Positions 26,346 to 35,559 of a stretch of 64,000 nucleotides of DNA are shown in pieces. Within the stretch, counting starts at the first letter, position 1, and each line of letters opens with the position of its first letter. A program made the translations under genes and the position numbers. The notes under the pieces were generated by a model, which was not told the origin of the DNA, did no database searches, and was given only the letters and a program-made list of their open reading frames with translations. The DNA is from Pseudomonas sp. B21-015 (GTDB taxonomy: Bacteria; Pseudomonadota; Gammaproteobacteria; Pseudomonadales; Pseudomonadaceae). The DNA lies in assembly GCF_024749285.1 (NCBI RefSeq), contig NZ_CP087196.1, forward strand, positions 6,448,001 through 6,512,000. The letters run 5' to 3'.

Positions 26346-26882
26346 TTACAAATCCGACTCTTTGACCGCCCGCACCTGCGCCGCATCCAGCGCATACGCC
26401 GCATCCGCCAGGTCGTTGTTGACCGTCTCGATCTTCAGCGTGCCGGTCACCCACAGCGGCGTGTAGATGTCATTCAGCTTCAGGCCCTTGGGATAACGCA
26501 CCAACACCAATTGGTTAGGCGGTGGTGGGGGCACGTGGATGCAAGCGCCCGGATACGGCACGAGGAAGAACAACGTGCTGCGGCCCTTGGCATCGGATTC
26601 CAGCGGTACCGGATAACCGCCGATGCGGATGTGCTTGTCGTTCATCGACGGCACGGTTTTGGTCGAATACATCACCGCCGGCAAGCCTTTGCTCTGCTTC
26701 ATGCCACCCTTTTGGGTAAAGGTGCCGTTGGCTTCCGGGGAGTTGTGATCGATTTCTGGCATGGCCTCGAGGGCTTTCTGGTCCGACTTGGGCATCAGTT
26801 CGAGCCAGTCGGTTTCCGGCAGTTCGCCGGCATGGGCCAAACCACTGCCCAGGAAGAGAAGAGTCAACAGAAGACGGCGCAT
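26346..26882 (-). CDS. DUF3299 periplasmic protein
   Basis: The 178-residue protein has a signal peptide (MRRLLLTLLFLGSGLAHA, cleavage after residue 18). The DUF3299 domain follows, with SDQKALEAMPEIDHNSPEA near 32-50, IRIGGYPVPLE near 85-95 and FFLVPYPGACIHVPPPPPNQ near 104-123 with its single cysteine. The family is found next to ABC export systems in other genomes, but no such partner is here and its role is unknown. The start at 26882 is chosen because it opens directly into the signal peptide; the longer frame does not. Confidence 0.85.
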   Translation of the reverse strand: MRRLLLTLLFLGSGLAHAGELPETDWLELMPKSDQKALEAMPEIDHNSPEANGTFTQKGGMKQSKGLPAVMYSTKTVPSMNDKHIRIGGYPVPLESDAKGRSTLFFLVPYPGACIHVPPPPPNQLVLVRYPKGLKLNDIYTPLWVTGTLKIETVNNDLADAAYALDAAQVRAVKESDL

Positions 26883-26970
26883 GAAAGTGCTCGGCAAAGG
26901 AAAGGACAGTGTGACGCCGAGCATTCTAGCCCTCTCCGACGATGGCGCAGAGAGGGCTTTGTCGCTTGAA

Positions 26971-27216
26971 TCAGTTCTTTTTGATCAGGCCGTAGATCAC
27001 CAGCAACACCACCGCCCCCACCAGCGCACCGATGAAGCCCGCGCCTTGACCGGCATGGTAAATGCCCAGGGCCTGGCCGCCGTAAGTGGCCGCCAACGAA
27101 CCGCCGATACCGAGCAGGATGGTCATGATCCAGCCCATGCCGTCATCGCCCGGTTTCAGGAACCGGGCCAGCAGGCCAACGATCAAGCCGATAAAGATGG
27201 TTCCGATAATTCCCAT
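26971..27216 (-). CDS. GlsB/YeaQ/YmgE family membrane protein
   Basis: The 81-residue inner-membrane protein has three hydrophobic helices (about 3-20, 28-46 and 55-77) and the glycine-rich family pattern GLLARFLKPGDDGMGW-MT-LLGIGGS. The family (transglycosylase-associated protein) is induced by stress in several bacteria, with unknown biochemical role. The gene stands alone between the DUF3299 and purK genes with its own ribosome site (GGGAAATG). Confidence 0.9.
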   Translation of the reverse strand: MGIIGTIFIGLIVGLLARFLKPGDDGMGWIMTILLGIGGSLAATYGGQALGIYHAGQGAGFIGALVGAVVLLVIYGLIKKN

Positions 27217-27334
27217 GGCATTTCCCTCTGAATGATTTGGTGAGACAGGACACCCGGCCCAAGCCTAGACAGACTTTGGCATCCTGCCATCAGAGAGCGG
27301 CGGCCACTGAAGGTTCCGCCGCTGCCACATGAAA

Positions 27335-28417
27335 CTATTCGGCGATGAGCGCTTCGACCTTGAGGATCTGCGCAGCCAACGTCTCACGGTCCGCACAGCG
27401 CAAATTGGCGTGACCGACCTTGCGGCCGACCTTGAAGGCCTTACCGTAGTGGTGCAGGTGGCAGTCGGCAATCGCGATCACTTTCTCTACTGGCGGCACG
27501 ACACCGATGAAGTTGAGCATCGCGCTCTCACCAACCTTGGCGGTCGAACCCAGCGGCAGACCGGCAACGGCTCGCAGATGGTTTTCGAACTGGCTGCACT
27601 CGGCGCCTTCAGTGGTCCAGTGCCCGGAGTTGTGCACGCGCGGGGCAATTTCGTTGGCCTTGAGGCCACCGTCGACTTCGAAGAACTCGAACGCCATCAC
27701 GCCGACGTAGTCCAGCTGCTTGAGCACCCGGCTGGAGTAGTCCTCAGCCAAGGCTTGCAGCGGGTGATCGGTGCTGGCCACGGACAGTTTGAGAATGCCG
27801 CTGTCGTGAGTGTTGTGAACCAGCGGATAGAACCTGGTTTCGCCATCGCGAGCACGCACGGCGATCAACGAAACTTCGCCGGTAAACGGCACGAAGCCTT
27901 CCAGCAGGCAGGCGACGCTGCCCAGTTCTGCGAAAGTACCGACCACATCTTCAGGCTTGCGCAGGACTTTCTGGCCCTTGCCGTCGTAACCCAGTGTGCG
28001 GGTTTTCAGCACGGCAGGCAGACCGATGGACGCCACGGCGGCGTCCAGATCGGCCTGGGACTGGATGTCCGCGAACGCGGGAGTCGGGATGCCCAGATCC
28101 TTGAACATGCTCTTCTCGAACCAGCGATCGCGGGCGATGCGCAGCGCTTCGGCGCTCGGGTACACCGGAACGAATTGCGACAGGAAGGCCACGGTTTCAG
28201 CCGGGACGCTTTCGAACTCGAAGGTCACCAGATCGACTTCATCAGCCAGTTGACGCAGGTGATCCTGATCGCCGTAATCGGCCCGCAGGTGTTCGCCCAA
28301 CGCGGCTGCGCAAGCATCCGGCGCCGGGTCCAGGAAAGCGAAGTTCATGCCCAGCGGAGTGCCCGCCAGCGCCAACATGCGACCCAACTGGCCGCCACCG
28401 ATTACACCGATCTTCAT
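27335..28417 (-). CDS. purK: 5-(carboxyamino)imidazole ribonucleotide synthase PurK
   Basis: The 360-residue ATP-grasp enzyme converts AIR, ATP and bicarbonate to N5-CAIR in purine synthesis. The N-terminal fold opens MKIGVIGGGQLGRMLALAG, and ATP-grasp features include KTRTLGYDGKGQKVLR (near 135-150) and the metal-binding NEIAPRVHNSGHWT near 266-279. Start ATG 28417 is 11 bases after the purE stop; both are one minus-strand operon, with PurE doing the next step. A longer frame to 28699 overlaps purE and is rejected. Confidence 0.97.
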   Translation of the reverse strand: MKIGVIGGGQLGRMLALAGTPLGMNFAFLDPAPDACAAALGEHLRADYGDQDHLRQLADEVDLVTFEFESVPAETVAFLSQFVPVYPSAEALRIARDRWFEKSMFKDLGIPTPAFADIQSQADLDAAVASIGLPAVLKTRTLGYDGKGQKVLRKPEDVVGTFAELGSVACLLEGFVPFTGEVSLIAVRARDGETRFYPLVHNTHDSGILKLSVASTDHPLQALAEDYSSRVLKQLDYVGVMAFEFFEVDGGLKANEIAPRVHNSGHWTTEGAECSQFENHLRAVAGLPLGSTAKVGESAMLNFIGVVPPVEKVIAIADCHLHHYGKAFKVGRKVGHANLRCADRETLAAQILKVEALIAE

Positions 28418-28428
28418 CGTCAACAACC

Positions 28429-28920
28429 TCAGGCGATGCGTGGGTCTGGATTGTCCAGGACGCTGTCTGTCTGCTCTGCGCGGAATTTTTTCAACACGGT
28501 ATGAAACTGCGGGTGCTTGGCGCCCAGGATGCTCGCCGAGAGCAGCGCTGCGTTGATCGCGCCAGCCTTGCCGATGGCCAGGGTGGCGACCGGAATGCCC
28601 GCGGGCATCTGCACAATAGAGAGCAGCGAATCGACACCCGAGAGCATCGACGACTGCACCGGCACGCCCAGCACCGGCAGGTGGGTCTTGGCCGCACACA
28701 TACCCGGCAGGTGGGCCGCGCCACCAGCACCGGCGATGATCACCTCGATGCCACGCGCCTCAGCCTCTTCGGCGTACTGGAACAGCAGGTCCGGGGTACG
28801 GTGGGCAGAAACCACTTTCACCTCGTAAGGGATGCCGAGCTTTTCCAGCATATCGGCGGTGTGGCTAAGGGTGGACCAATCGGACTTGGAGCCCATGATC
28901 ACGCCAACCAGTGCGCTCAT
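28429..28920 (-). CDS. purE: N5-carboxyaminoimidazole ribonucleotide mutase PurE
   Basis: The 163-residue enzyme turns N5-CAIR, the PurK product, into CAIR. Class I PurE features: [15 protein letters not shown] at 6-20 with the phosphate-holding serine, the catalytic histidine in SAHRTPD near 39-45, [12 protein letters not shown] near 62-73 and [22 protein letters not shown] near 85-106. It is first in the purEK operon. A hairpin with a T-rich tail stands upstream at 28965-28996 and may attenuate transcription. Confidence 0.97.
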   Translation of the reverse strand: MSALVGVIMGSKSDWSTLSHTADMLEKLGIPYEVKVVSAHRTPDLLFQYAEEAEARGIEVIIAGAGGAAHLPGMCAAKTHLPVLGVPVQSSMLSGVDSLLSIVQMPAGIPVATLAIGKAGAINAALLSASILGAKHPQFHTVLKKFRAEQTDSVLDNPDPRIA

Positions 28921-28956
28921 CGTCGTGCCTCTTCTCTCTGGGCGCCCGCAGGCGCG

Positions 28957-28993
28957 TCAAAAAACAACAAGCCACGCAAAATGCGTGGCTTGA
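28957..28993 (-). terminator. Hairpin terminator or attenuator before purE
   Basis: On the minus strand AAGCCACGCA pairs with TGCGTGGCTT around TTT, followed by GTTGTTTTTTG. It lies 45 bases before purE in its direction of transcription. Either it ends the LysR message 250 bases upstream or it is a purE leader attenuator. Confidence 0.7.
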
Positions 28994-29140
28994 TTGTACG
29001 AATTATGGCCAGTCAAACCGGCCGAAGGCCGCGCAGTATACCTCAATGAAGCAGATAAACAGCCCCCTATACGACCATCTGTCATGCGGTGCAAAGCAGC
29101 GGTTTTGTTGACCTCAAGGTCAATCAAATACACCACAAGT

Positions 29141-29236
29141 CCCTGTGGGAGCTGGCTTGCCTACAATGAGGTCGGCATAGCAAACATTGATGTTGCCTGC
29201 CCCTCCGCAATCGCGGGCAAGCCCGCTCCCACAGGG
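29141..29236. repeat. Degenerate REP doublet
   Basis: CCCTGTGGGAGCTGGCTTGC faces GCGGGCAAGCCCGCTCCCAC (ending ACAGGG) across about 45 bases. It lies between purE and the LysR gene. The left copy is one substitution away from the common core. Confidence 0.85.
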
Positions 29237-29249
29237 TTCTTCTTTGTAT

Positions 29250-30167
29250 TCAAGAGCCGGTGGTGGTTTGGGCTACGCTGCCCTCAAGTTTGCGCCAGAG
29301 CAACCGCACGTTCGCCTTGCGCACCAGCGCGCAGCGATACAGGCGAATCTCCAGCGGCACATGCCATTGCGGGCCACCGCAGACGACCAGCTCGCCGCGA
29401 GCCAGTTCGGCGCGCACGCTCAGATGCGGCACCCAGGCAATTCCCAAACCTTCCAGCGCCATGCTTTTCAGACTGTCGGCCATGGCGGTTTCATAAATTG
29501 TGGTGAATCGCAGGGCTCGCTGGCGCAACAACATGTTGACCGAACGCCCGAGAAACGCACCAGCGCTGTAGGCCAACAGCGGCACACTGGTTTCGCCCTC
29601 CAGATCGAACAATGGCTTGCCGTCAGCGTCCGCGGCGCAGACCGGGAGCATTTCGGTGTCCCCCAGATGCAGTGACGGGAAAATTTCCGGGTCCATTTGC
29701 ATCGCTGCGTCCGGATCGTAAAAAGCCAGCATCAGATCACAGCCGCCTTCACGCAGCGCATGCACTGCATCGCCTACGTTGGTGGCCACCAGTCGCGTGG
29801 CGATGTTCAACCCTTCGTTGCGCAATTGCGCAATCCAGCGCGGAAAAAAACCCAGCGCCAGGGAGTGCGCGGCGGCGACTTGCATCACCTCGCCCTGCCC
29901 GCCTTCCAGATGATGAAGGTGACGCAGCACTTCACCCAACTGCTCGACCACGGTTCGCGCGGTGACGAGAAACAGCTGCCCCGCCGCCGTCAACTCGACC
30001 GGGGTGCGGGAACGATTGACCAGGGTCAGCCCCAGCGCGGCTTCAAGGCTGCGGATCCGCCGGCTGAATGCCGGCTGAGTTACGAAGCGTCTTTCAGCCG
30101 CCTGGGAGAAGCTGCGGGTAGCGGCCAGAGCACTGAAGTCCTCGAGCCATTTGCTTTCCAGATTCAT
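29250..30167 (-). CDS. LysR-family regulator next to aspA
   Basis: The 305-residue regulator has the LysR helix-turn-helix at about 6-60 (ALAATRSFSQAAERRFVTQP with AFSRRIRSLEAALG) and an effector-binding domain from about 90. Start ATG 30167 is chosen for its strong GGGAGG site; the longer frame to 30251 runs into the promoter of aspA. It is divergent from aspA with 181 bases between them, so it probably controls aspA, perhaps with aspartate or a related acid as ligand; that is inference from position. Confidence 0.9.
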   Translation of the reverse strand: MNLESKWLEDFSALAATRSFSQAAERRFVTQPAFSRRIRSLEAALGLTLVNRSRTPVELTAAGQLFLVTARTVVEQLGEVLRHLHHLEGGQGEVMQVAAAHSLALGFFPRWIAQLRNEGLNIATRLVATNVGDAVHALREGGCDLMLAFYDPDAAMQMDPEIFPSLHLGDTEMLPVCAADADGKPLFDLEGETSVPLLAYSAGAFLGRSVNMLLRQRALRFTTIYETAMADSLKSMALEGLGIAWVPHLSVRAELARGELVVCGGPQWHVPLEIRLYRCALVRKANVRLLWRKLEGSVAQTTTGS

Positions 30168-30348
30168 CACGCCCCTCCCGAAAATGCACCGATTTAGGTC
30201 ACACGTTCGCCGCACACGCGGCGTCACACCGGCATTATGCCGAATGTGCATAGGCTAGTGTTTAACAGCATTGGCTCAAAATTCTCCACACGCCTAGCAT
30301 TTGCCGTGTTCCGGCACAGACCGGGTCCATATCGAGATGATTTCTATC

Positions 30349-31773
30349 ATGTCCTCCGCTGCATCTTTCCGCACAGAAAAAGACCTGCTTGGCGTACTCG
30401 AAGTACCTGCTCAAGCGTATTACGGCATCCAGACCCTGCGAGCGGTGAACAACTTCCGTCTCTCCGGTGTTCCGATTTCGCATTACCCGAAACTGGTTGT
30501 TGGTCTGGCGATGGTCAAGCAGGCCGCCGCTGACGCCAACCGCGAGCTGGGTCACCTGAGCGAAGCCAAGCACGCTGCCATCAGCGAAGCCTGTGCCCGA
30601 TTGATCCGCGGCGATTTCCACGAAGAATTCGTGGTGGACATGATTCAAGGCGGTGCTGGCACTTCGACCAACATGAATGCCAACGAAGTCATCGCCAACA
30701 TCGCGCTGGAGGCCATGGGCCACAGCAAGGGCGAATACAAGTACCTGCACCCGAACAACGACGTGAACATGGCGCAGTCGACCAACGACGCCTACCCGAC
30801 CGCGATCCGTCTGGGTCTGCTACTGGGTCACGACGCTCTGCTGGCCAGCCTCGACAGCCTGATCCAGTCGTTTGCCGCCAAAGGTGAAGAATTCAGCCAC
30901 GTTCTGAAGATGGGTCGTACCCAGCTGCAAGACGCCGTGCCGATGACCCTGGGCCAGGAATTCCGCGCCTTCGCCACCACCCTGAGCGAAGACCTGGCGC
31001 GCCTGAAGACCCTGGCGCCTGAGCTGCTGACCGAAGTGAACCTGGGCGGCACCGCGATCGGTACCGGCATCAACGCCGACCCGCGTTACCAGGCCCTGGC
31101 CGTTCAGCGTCTGGCCCTGATCAGCGGTCAACCGCTGGTGCCGGCTGCCGACCTGATCGAAGCCACCTCCGACATGGGCGCTTTCGTGCTGTTCTCCGGC
31201 ATGCTCAAGCGCACCGCGGTCAAGCTGTCGAAGATCTGCAACGACCTGCGCCTGCTGTCCAGCGGCCCACGCACCGGCATCAACGAAATCAACCTGCCAG
31301 CGCGTCAGCCAGGCAGCTCGATCATGCCAGGCAAGGTCAACCCGGTAATTCCGGAAGCCGTTAACCAGGTAGCGTTCCAGATCATCGGCAACGACCTGGC
31401 CCTGACCATCGCGGCCGAAGGCGGCCAGCTGCAACTGAACGTGATGGAACCGCTGATCGCGTTCAAGATCTTCGACTCGATCCGCCTGCTGCAACGCGCC
31501 ATGGACATGCTGCGCGAACACTGCATCGTCGGCATCACCGCCAACGAAGAGCGCTGCCGTGAACTGGTCGAGCACTCGATCGGCCTGGTCACCGCGCTGA
31601 ACCCGTACATCGGCTATGAAAACGCCACCCGCATTGCCCGTGTCGCCCTCGAAAGCGGCCGCGGTGTGCTGGAACTGGTGCGCGAAGAACGCTTGCTCGA
31701 CGAAGAAATGCTCGCCGACATCCTGCGCCCGGAAAACATGATTGCTCCGCGTCTGGTGCCTTTGAAGGCTTAA
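30349..31773 (+). CDS. aspA: Aspartate ammonia-lyase
   Basis: The 474-residue enzyme converts aspartate to fumarate and ammonia. The fumarase/aspartase signature GSSIMPGKVNP is at 322-332, with the mobile-loop catalytic serine; other family landmarks are GGAGTSTNMNANEVIAN (near 104-120), STNDAYPT and EVNLGGTAIGTG. The start MSSAASFRTEKDLLG is at 30349; an in-frame ATG at 30337 is possible. A strong terminator follows at 31839. The asparaginase and symporter genes downstream would feed it. Confidence 0.97.
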   Translation: MSSAASFRTEKDLLGVLEVPAQAYYGIQTLRAVNNFRLSGVPISHYPKLVVGLAMVKQAAADANRELGHLSEAKHAAISEACARLIRGDFHEEFVVDMIQGGAGTSTNMNANEVIANIALEAMGHSKGEYKYLHPNNDVNMAQSTNDAYPTAIRLGLLLGHDALLASLDSLIQSFAAKGEEFSHVLKMGRTQLQDAVPMTLGQEFRAFATTLSEDLARLKTLAPELLTEVNLGGTAIGTGINADPRYQALAVQRLALISGQPLVPAADLIEATSDMGAFVLFSGMLKRTAVKLSKICNDLRLLSSGPRTGINEINLPARQPGSSIMPGKVNPVIPEAVNQVAFQIIGNDLALTIAAEGGQLQLNVMEPLIAFKIFDSIRLLQRAMDMLREHCIVGITANEERCRELVEHSIGLVTALNPYIGYENATRIARVALESGRGVLELVREERLLDEEMLADILRPENMIAPRLVPLKA

Positions 31774-31838
31774 CCGAACGCAGGCTCTTTTGAAGAGCAC
31801 GCTCACCAGGTCGAGGGACTAGACACCTCTCACCTTTT

Positions 31839-31876
31839 GAGGGCTTGGGGATTTGTTCCCTCAAGCCCTTTTTTTT
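31839..31876 (+). terminator. Terminator of aspA
   Basis: GAGGGCTTGGGGA faces TCCCTCAAGCCC around TTTGT, followed by eight T: a long stem and full T tract 66 bases after the aspA stop. Confidence 0.9.
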
Positions 31877-31925
31877 CAACGCTTTTGCGGATTTTACGAA
31901 CATGCTGAATGTTTCCGGTTCCGCC

Positions 31926-32000
31926 AAGATCGCAGCCTTCGACAGCTCCTACAGGGTCTGATATACCCCCGTAGAGGCTGTCGAAGGCTGCGATTTTTTG
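31926..32000. repeat. Inverted repeat of the AAGATCGCAGCC family
   Basis: AAGATCGCAGCCTTCGACAG faces CTGTCGAAGGCTGCGATTTT across about 30 bases. The same family lies at 21881-21974 and 41170-41247. The rest of 32001-32262 is the leader of the symporter gene, with a -10-like TATAGT at about 32065 and no ORF or known riboswitch that I can see. Confidence 0.85.
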
Positions 32001-32262
32001 ATCTTGCAGCCCTCTCGTTTCGTCGCTCGCACCACAACCGTGCAGACGGAAGGCACACTCCTATGTATAGTGCCGGCCCTCTTCGCTTGAGCGGTCGTCG
32101 GTAACGAGGCCCAAACACATGCGAAAACCGAACTAATAAAACCCGCGATATGGAACGGGGACGAACCTTCGACCCACCTGGTGTGCCACGCACAATCGGG
32201 TGTAAAGCGATGTGTCGGACCATCCAGCATTCGCACACACAAAAAATAGCGAGGAATAATCC

Positions 32263-33714
32263 ATGCTCGAAGTCATCAACGACTTCCTCTCAGGGAAAGT
32301 ACTGATCGTGCTCATTGTCGGGCTCGGTAGCTACTTCACGATCCGCTCGCGTTTCGTTCAGTTCCGTCATTTCTTTCACATGTTCGCGGTGTTCCGTGAC
32401 AGTCTGCGCAGCAGCTCCGAACAACTCAGCTCGTTCCAGGCCCTGATGCTCAGCCTCGCCGGCCGCGTCGGTGCGGGTAACATCGCGGGTGTCGGCATCG
32501 CCGTGACCCTCGGCGGCCCCGGTGCGGTGTTCTGGATGTGGGTGACCGCACTGGTCGGCATGTCCAGCAGCTTCTTCGAATGCTCCCTCGGCCAGCTCTA
32601 CAAGCGCTGCGACTCCGAAGGCCAATTCCGTGGCGGCCCGTCCTACTACATCCAGCACGGCCTGCAGAAACGCTGGTTGGGCATGATCATGGCGTTCCTG
32701 CTGCTGATCACCTTCGGCTTCGCTTTCAACGGCCTGCAAGCCCACGCCGTGACCCACTCGCTGAACAACGCGTTCGGCTTCGACACCACTTACACCGGGC
32801 TGGCCCTGGCGGTGTTGCTGGGTCTGGTGTTCATCGGCGGGATCAAGCGGATCGCCAAGGTCGCTGACCTGCTGGTACCGGTGAAAACCCTGGTGTACAT
32901 CGGCGTGACCATCTACGTGATCGTGCTGCAGTTCGACCACGTTCCGGGCATGTTGATCACCATCGTCAAAAGCGCCTTCGGTCTGGACCAGGCGTTCGGC
33001 GGCCTGATCGGCAGCGCCATCGTCATGGGCGTGAAGCGCGGCGTGTTCGCCAACGAAGCAGGCCTGGGCAGTGCGCCGAACGTGGCCGCTGTGGCCTCGG
33101 TCGAGCACCCGGTCGCGCAAGGCGTGGTTCAAGCGTTCAGCGTGTTCCTCGACACCTTCGTGATCTGCACCTGCACCGCGTTGCTGATCCTGCTGTCGGG
33201 CTTCTACACTCCGGGCTTCGAAGGCGACGGCATTGCCCTGACCCAGAACTCCCTGGCTGCCGTGGTCGGTGAATGGGGCCGGATGTTCATTTCCGTAGCC
33301 CTGGCGTTGTTCGTGTTCACCTCGATTCTCTACAACTACTACCTGGGCGAGAACAACCTGCGCTTCCTGATCGGTGAAAACCGCAAGGCGCTGATTGGCT
33401 ATCGCGCGCTGGTATTGGCACTGATTTTCTGGGGTGCCATCGAGAACTTGAACACGGTGTTCGCGTTCGCCGACATCACCATGACCCTGCTGGCGTTCGT
33501 GAACCTGATCGCGCTGTTCCTGCTGTTCAAGGTTGGCATGCGCATCCTGCGTGACTACGACGACCAGCGTGCCGCCGGTATCAAGACCCCGGTGTTCGAT
33601 TCGAGCAAATTCCCGGATCTGGACCTGGACCTGAAAGCCTGGCCAGCCAATCCGCCAGCTGCTGCGCCTCAGGCACAGCCTCAGCCGGAAGGCGTGACCG
33701 CAGCGCAACGCTGA
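32263..33714 (+). CDS. Sodium:alanine symporter family (AGCS) transporter
   Basis: The 483-residue inner-membrane protein has about eleven hydrophobic segments and the AGCS signature GRVGAGNIAGVGIAVTLGGP (near 68-87), followed by FWMWVTALVGM and the second conserved loop GVKRGVFANEAGLGSAPNVAA (quoted in part: ANEAGLGSAPNVAA near 267-280). Members import alanine or glycine with sodium. The C-terminal tail (about 450-483) is proline/glutamine-rich and probably cytoplasmic. It lies between aspA and the asparaginase gene. The GGAGGAAT-like site AGCGAGGAATAATCC precedes the ATG. Confidence 0.93.
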   Translation: MLEVINDFLSGKVLIVLIVGLGSYFTIRSRFVQFRHFFHMFAVFRDSLRSSSEQLSSFQALMLSLAGRVGAGNIAGVGIAVTLGGPGAVFWMWVTALVGMSSSFFECSLGQLYKRCDSEGQFRGGPSYYIQHGLQKRWLGMIMAFLLLITFGFAFNGLQAHAVTHSLNNAFGFDTTYTGLALAVLLGLVFIGGIKRIAKVADLLVPVKTLVYIGVTIYVIVLQFDHVPGMLITIVKSAFGLDQAFGGLIGSAIVMGVKRGVFANEAGLGSAPNVAAVASVEHPVAQGVVQAFSVFLDTFVICTCTALLILLSGFYTPGFEGDGIALTQNSLAAVVGEWGRMFISVALALFVFTSILYNYYLGENNLRFLIGENRKALIGYRALVLALIFWGAIENLNTVFAFADITMTLLAFVNLIALFLLFKVGMRILRDYDDQRAAGIKTPVFDSSKFPDLDLDLKAWPANPPAAAPQAQPQPEGVTAAQR

Positions 33715-33847
33715 TCGGTAAAAACCGGGCGTATCCCCTGCGCCCGGCGTGACACAGCGTTCGGTCGGCGTCATGCTCGACCCTACGCTGTGGCAGCTAG
33801 ATGAGGCTGCCGTTCAGGGTTCAAGCCTGCAAGACCGCATCGCGGCC

Positions 33848-33872
33848 ATTCGCGAGCAAGCCCGCTCCCACA
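33848..33872. repeat. Solo REP element
   Basis: A single copy of the core CGCGAGCAAGCCCGCTCCCA without partner, just 17 bases before the asparaginase start, so within its leader. Confidence 0.8.
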
Positions 33873-33888
33873 GTTTTCGGAGACCCCC

Positions 33889-34893
33889 ATGAATTCCTCG
33901 ACTTTTCCTGCTGCCCAGCACGTCATGGTGCTCTACACCGGTGGCACCATCGGTATGCAAGCCAGTGCCCACGGCCTGGCTCCGGCGTCCGGTTTCGAAG
34001 CGCGGATGCGCGACTACCTGCACGGCCAGCCTGAGCTGGTGGTGCCGCAGTGGCGCTTTCGCGAGATGTCGCCGCTGATCGACAGCGCCAACATGACACC
34101 GGCGTACTGGCAGCAACTGCGTGAAGCGGTGGTCGACGCCGTCGATGTCCAGGGCTGCGACAGCGTGTTGATCCTGCATGGCACCGACACCCTGGCCTAC
34201 AGCGCCGCGGCCATGAGCTTTCAATTGCTCGGCCTGCATGCCCGCGTGGTGTTCACCGGCTCGATGTTACCGGCCGGTGTGACCGACAGCGATGCCTGGG
34301 AAAACCTCAGCGGTGCGTTGGTTGCCCTTGGTCAAGGCCTGGCGCCGGGGGTTCATCTGTACTTCCACGGCGAGCTGCTCGACCCGACTCGTTGCGCGAA
34401 GGTTCGCAGTTTCGGTCGTCATCCGTTCAAGCGGCTGGAGCGCCAGGGCGGCGGTGTGAAGGCGACTTCCGTGCCGGCGCAGCTGAACTACAACCAACCC
34501 AATCAACTGGCGAAAGTCGCGGTACTGCCACTGTTCCCCGGCATCGGCGCCGAGCAGCTCGATGGCCTGCTCAACAGCGGTATTCAGGGTCTGGTGCTGG
34601 AATGTTATGGCAGTGGTACCGGGCCAAGCGACAACCCCGAGTTTCTCGCCAGCCTGGAACGGGCGCGAGACAAAGGCGTGGTGGTGGTCGCGGTCACGCA
34701 ATGCCATGAAGGTGGAGTGCATCTCGACGTGTACGAGGCCGGTAGCCGCTTGCGTGATGCCGGTGTGTTGTCCGGTGGCGGCATGACCCGCGAGGCGGCG
34801 CTCGGCAAGTTGCGTGCGCTGCTGGGTGCGGGGCTTGAAACTGCTGAAGTTCGGCGGCTGGCTGAACTCGACCTGTGCGGCGAACTTATCTGA
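33889..34893 (+). CDS. ansA: L-asparaginase, type I-like
   Basis: The 334-residue enzyme splits asparagine to aspartate and ammonia. Both family signatures are visible: VMVLYTGGTIGM at 12-23 with the nucleophile threonine T17, and VLILHGTDTLAYSAAAMSF near 93-111 with the catalytic T-D pair. It lacks a signal peptide, which points to the cytoplasmic type. Its product is the substrate of AspA, encoded 2.1 kb upstream. The symbol follows the cytoplasmic enzyme. Confidence 0.92.
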   Translation: MNSSTFPAAQHVMVLYTGGTIGMQASAHGLAPASGFEARMRDYLHGQPELVVPQWRFREMSPLIDSANMTPAYWQQLREAVVDAVDVQGCDSVLILHGTDTLAYSAAAMSFQLLGLHARVVFTGSMLPAGVTDSDAWENLSGALVALGQGLAPGVHLYFHGELLDPTRCAKVRSFGRHPFKRLERQGGGVKATSVPAQLNYNQPNQLAKVAVLPLFPGIGAEQLDGLLNSGIQGLVLECYGSGTGPSDNPEFLASLERARDKGVVVVAVTQCHEGGVHLDVYEAGSRLRDAGVLSGGGMTREAALGKLRALLGAGLETAEVRRLAELDLCGELI

Positions 34894-34906
34894 CACAAAG
34901 CGGCCC

Positions 34907-34931
34907 TGTGGGAGCAAGCTCGCTCCCACAA
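34907..34931 (+). repeat. Short REP hairpin / terminator after ansA
   Basis: TGTGGGAGC faces GCTCCCACA around AAGCTCG: a compact 25-base hairpin derived from the REP core, 14 bases after the ansA stop. Confidence 0.8.
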
Positions 34932-34991
34932 GGTTATTGCGCTCGGCACATAACTTGCTCCCGTTCCAGCATCTCGACGCTGGAACACTCC

Positions 34992-35544
34992 ATGCTCCAC
35001 TCCCATCTCACCACCCTCAACGCCGTTTCCCTGGTGCTTAACACCTTCAAGGCCGAAGGCCTGTCCAGCGAGGCGTTATTGGCCGGCAGCGGCATCAGCG
35101 CGGCGGATCTGAGCCGGGCGGACACGCGAATCACCACCAATCAGGAGATGCTGGTTTGCGCCAACGCCGTCGCCTCGCCGCTCAGGCACTCCTCGATCAA
35201 GGCCACAAAAGGTCGCGATCCTCGATGTCGATTACCACCACGGCAACGGCACCCAATCGATTTTCTACGAGCGCAGCGATGTGCTGTTCACCTCGATCCA
35301 TGGCCATCCGGAAGCCGAGTTTCCGTTCTTCCTCGGCTACGAAGACAAACACAGTGAAGGCGCAGGCGAAGGGTTCAACTTCAACTACCCTTTGCCCGCC
35401 GGTTCAGGCTGGGACCGTTGGAGCGGCCCGAACCTGTACCCGACGGAAACGGCGATGAGCACGCTTTACACCCTGCAACCGTTGCCTCGCGATGCCGAAC
35501 GGGCGCGGACCCGGGCCTGGACCAAGATCAAGTCCGGGACCTGA
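34992..35544 (+). pseudogene. Mosaic relic: AraC regulator start joined to histone-deacetylase-like fragment
   Basis: Residues from ATG 34992 read as an AraC-family N-terminal domain (LTTLNAVSLVLNTFKAEGLS, LLAGSGISAADLSRAD, TNQEMLVCANAV). At about 35160-35175 the sequence changes to a histone-deacetylase/acetylpolyamine-amidohydrolase fragment: AAQALLDQGHK, then, after a two-base gain in an A run at 35203, VAILDVDYHHGNGTQSIFYE with the metal-site D-x-D-H-H, down to NFNYPLPAG at about 35402. A third piece (PTETAMSTLYTLQPLPRDAE) leads to a stop at 35544. Both parents are truncated, so no function is expected. Confidence 0.7.
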
Positions 35545-35559
35545 TGCGGACGCCGTCGC

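Noticed and set aside
32004..32262. Glycine riboswitch before the AGCS symporter
   Set aside because: I could not find the conserved aptamer pairings in the leader; only an unassigned leader remains.
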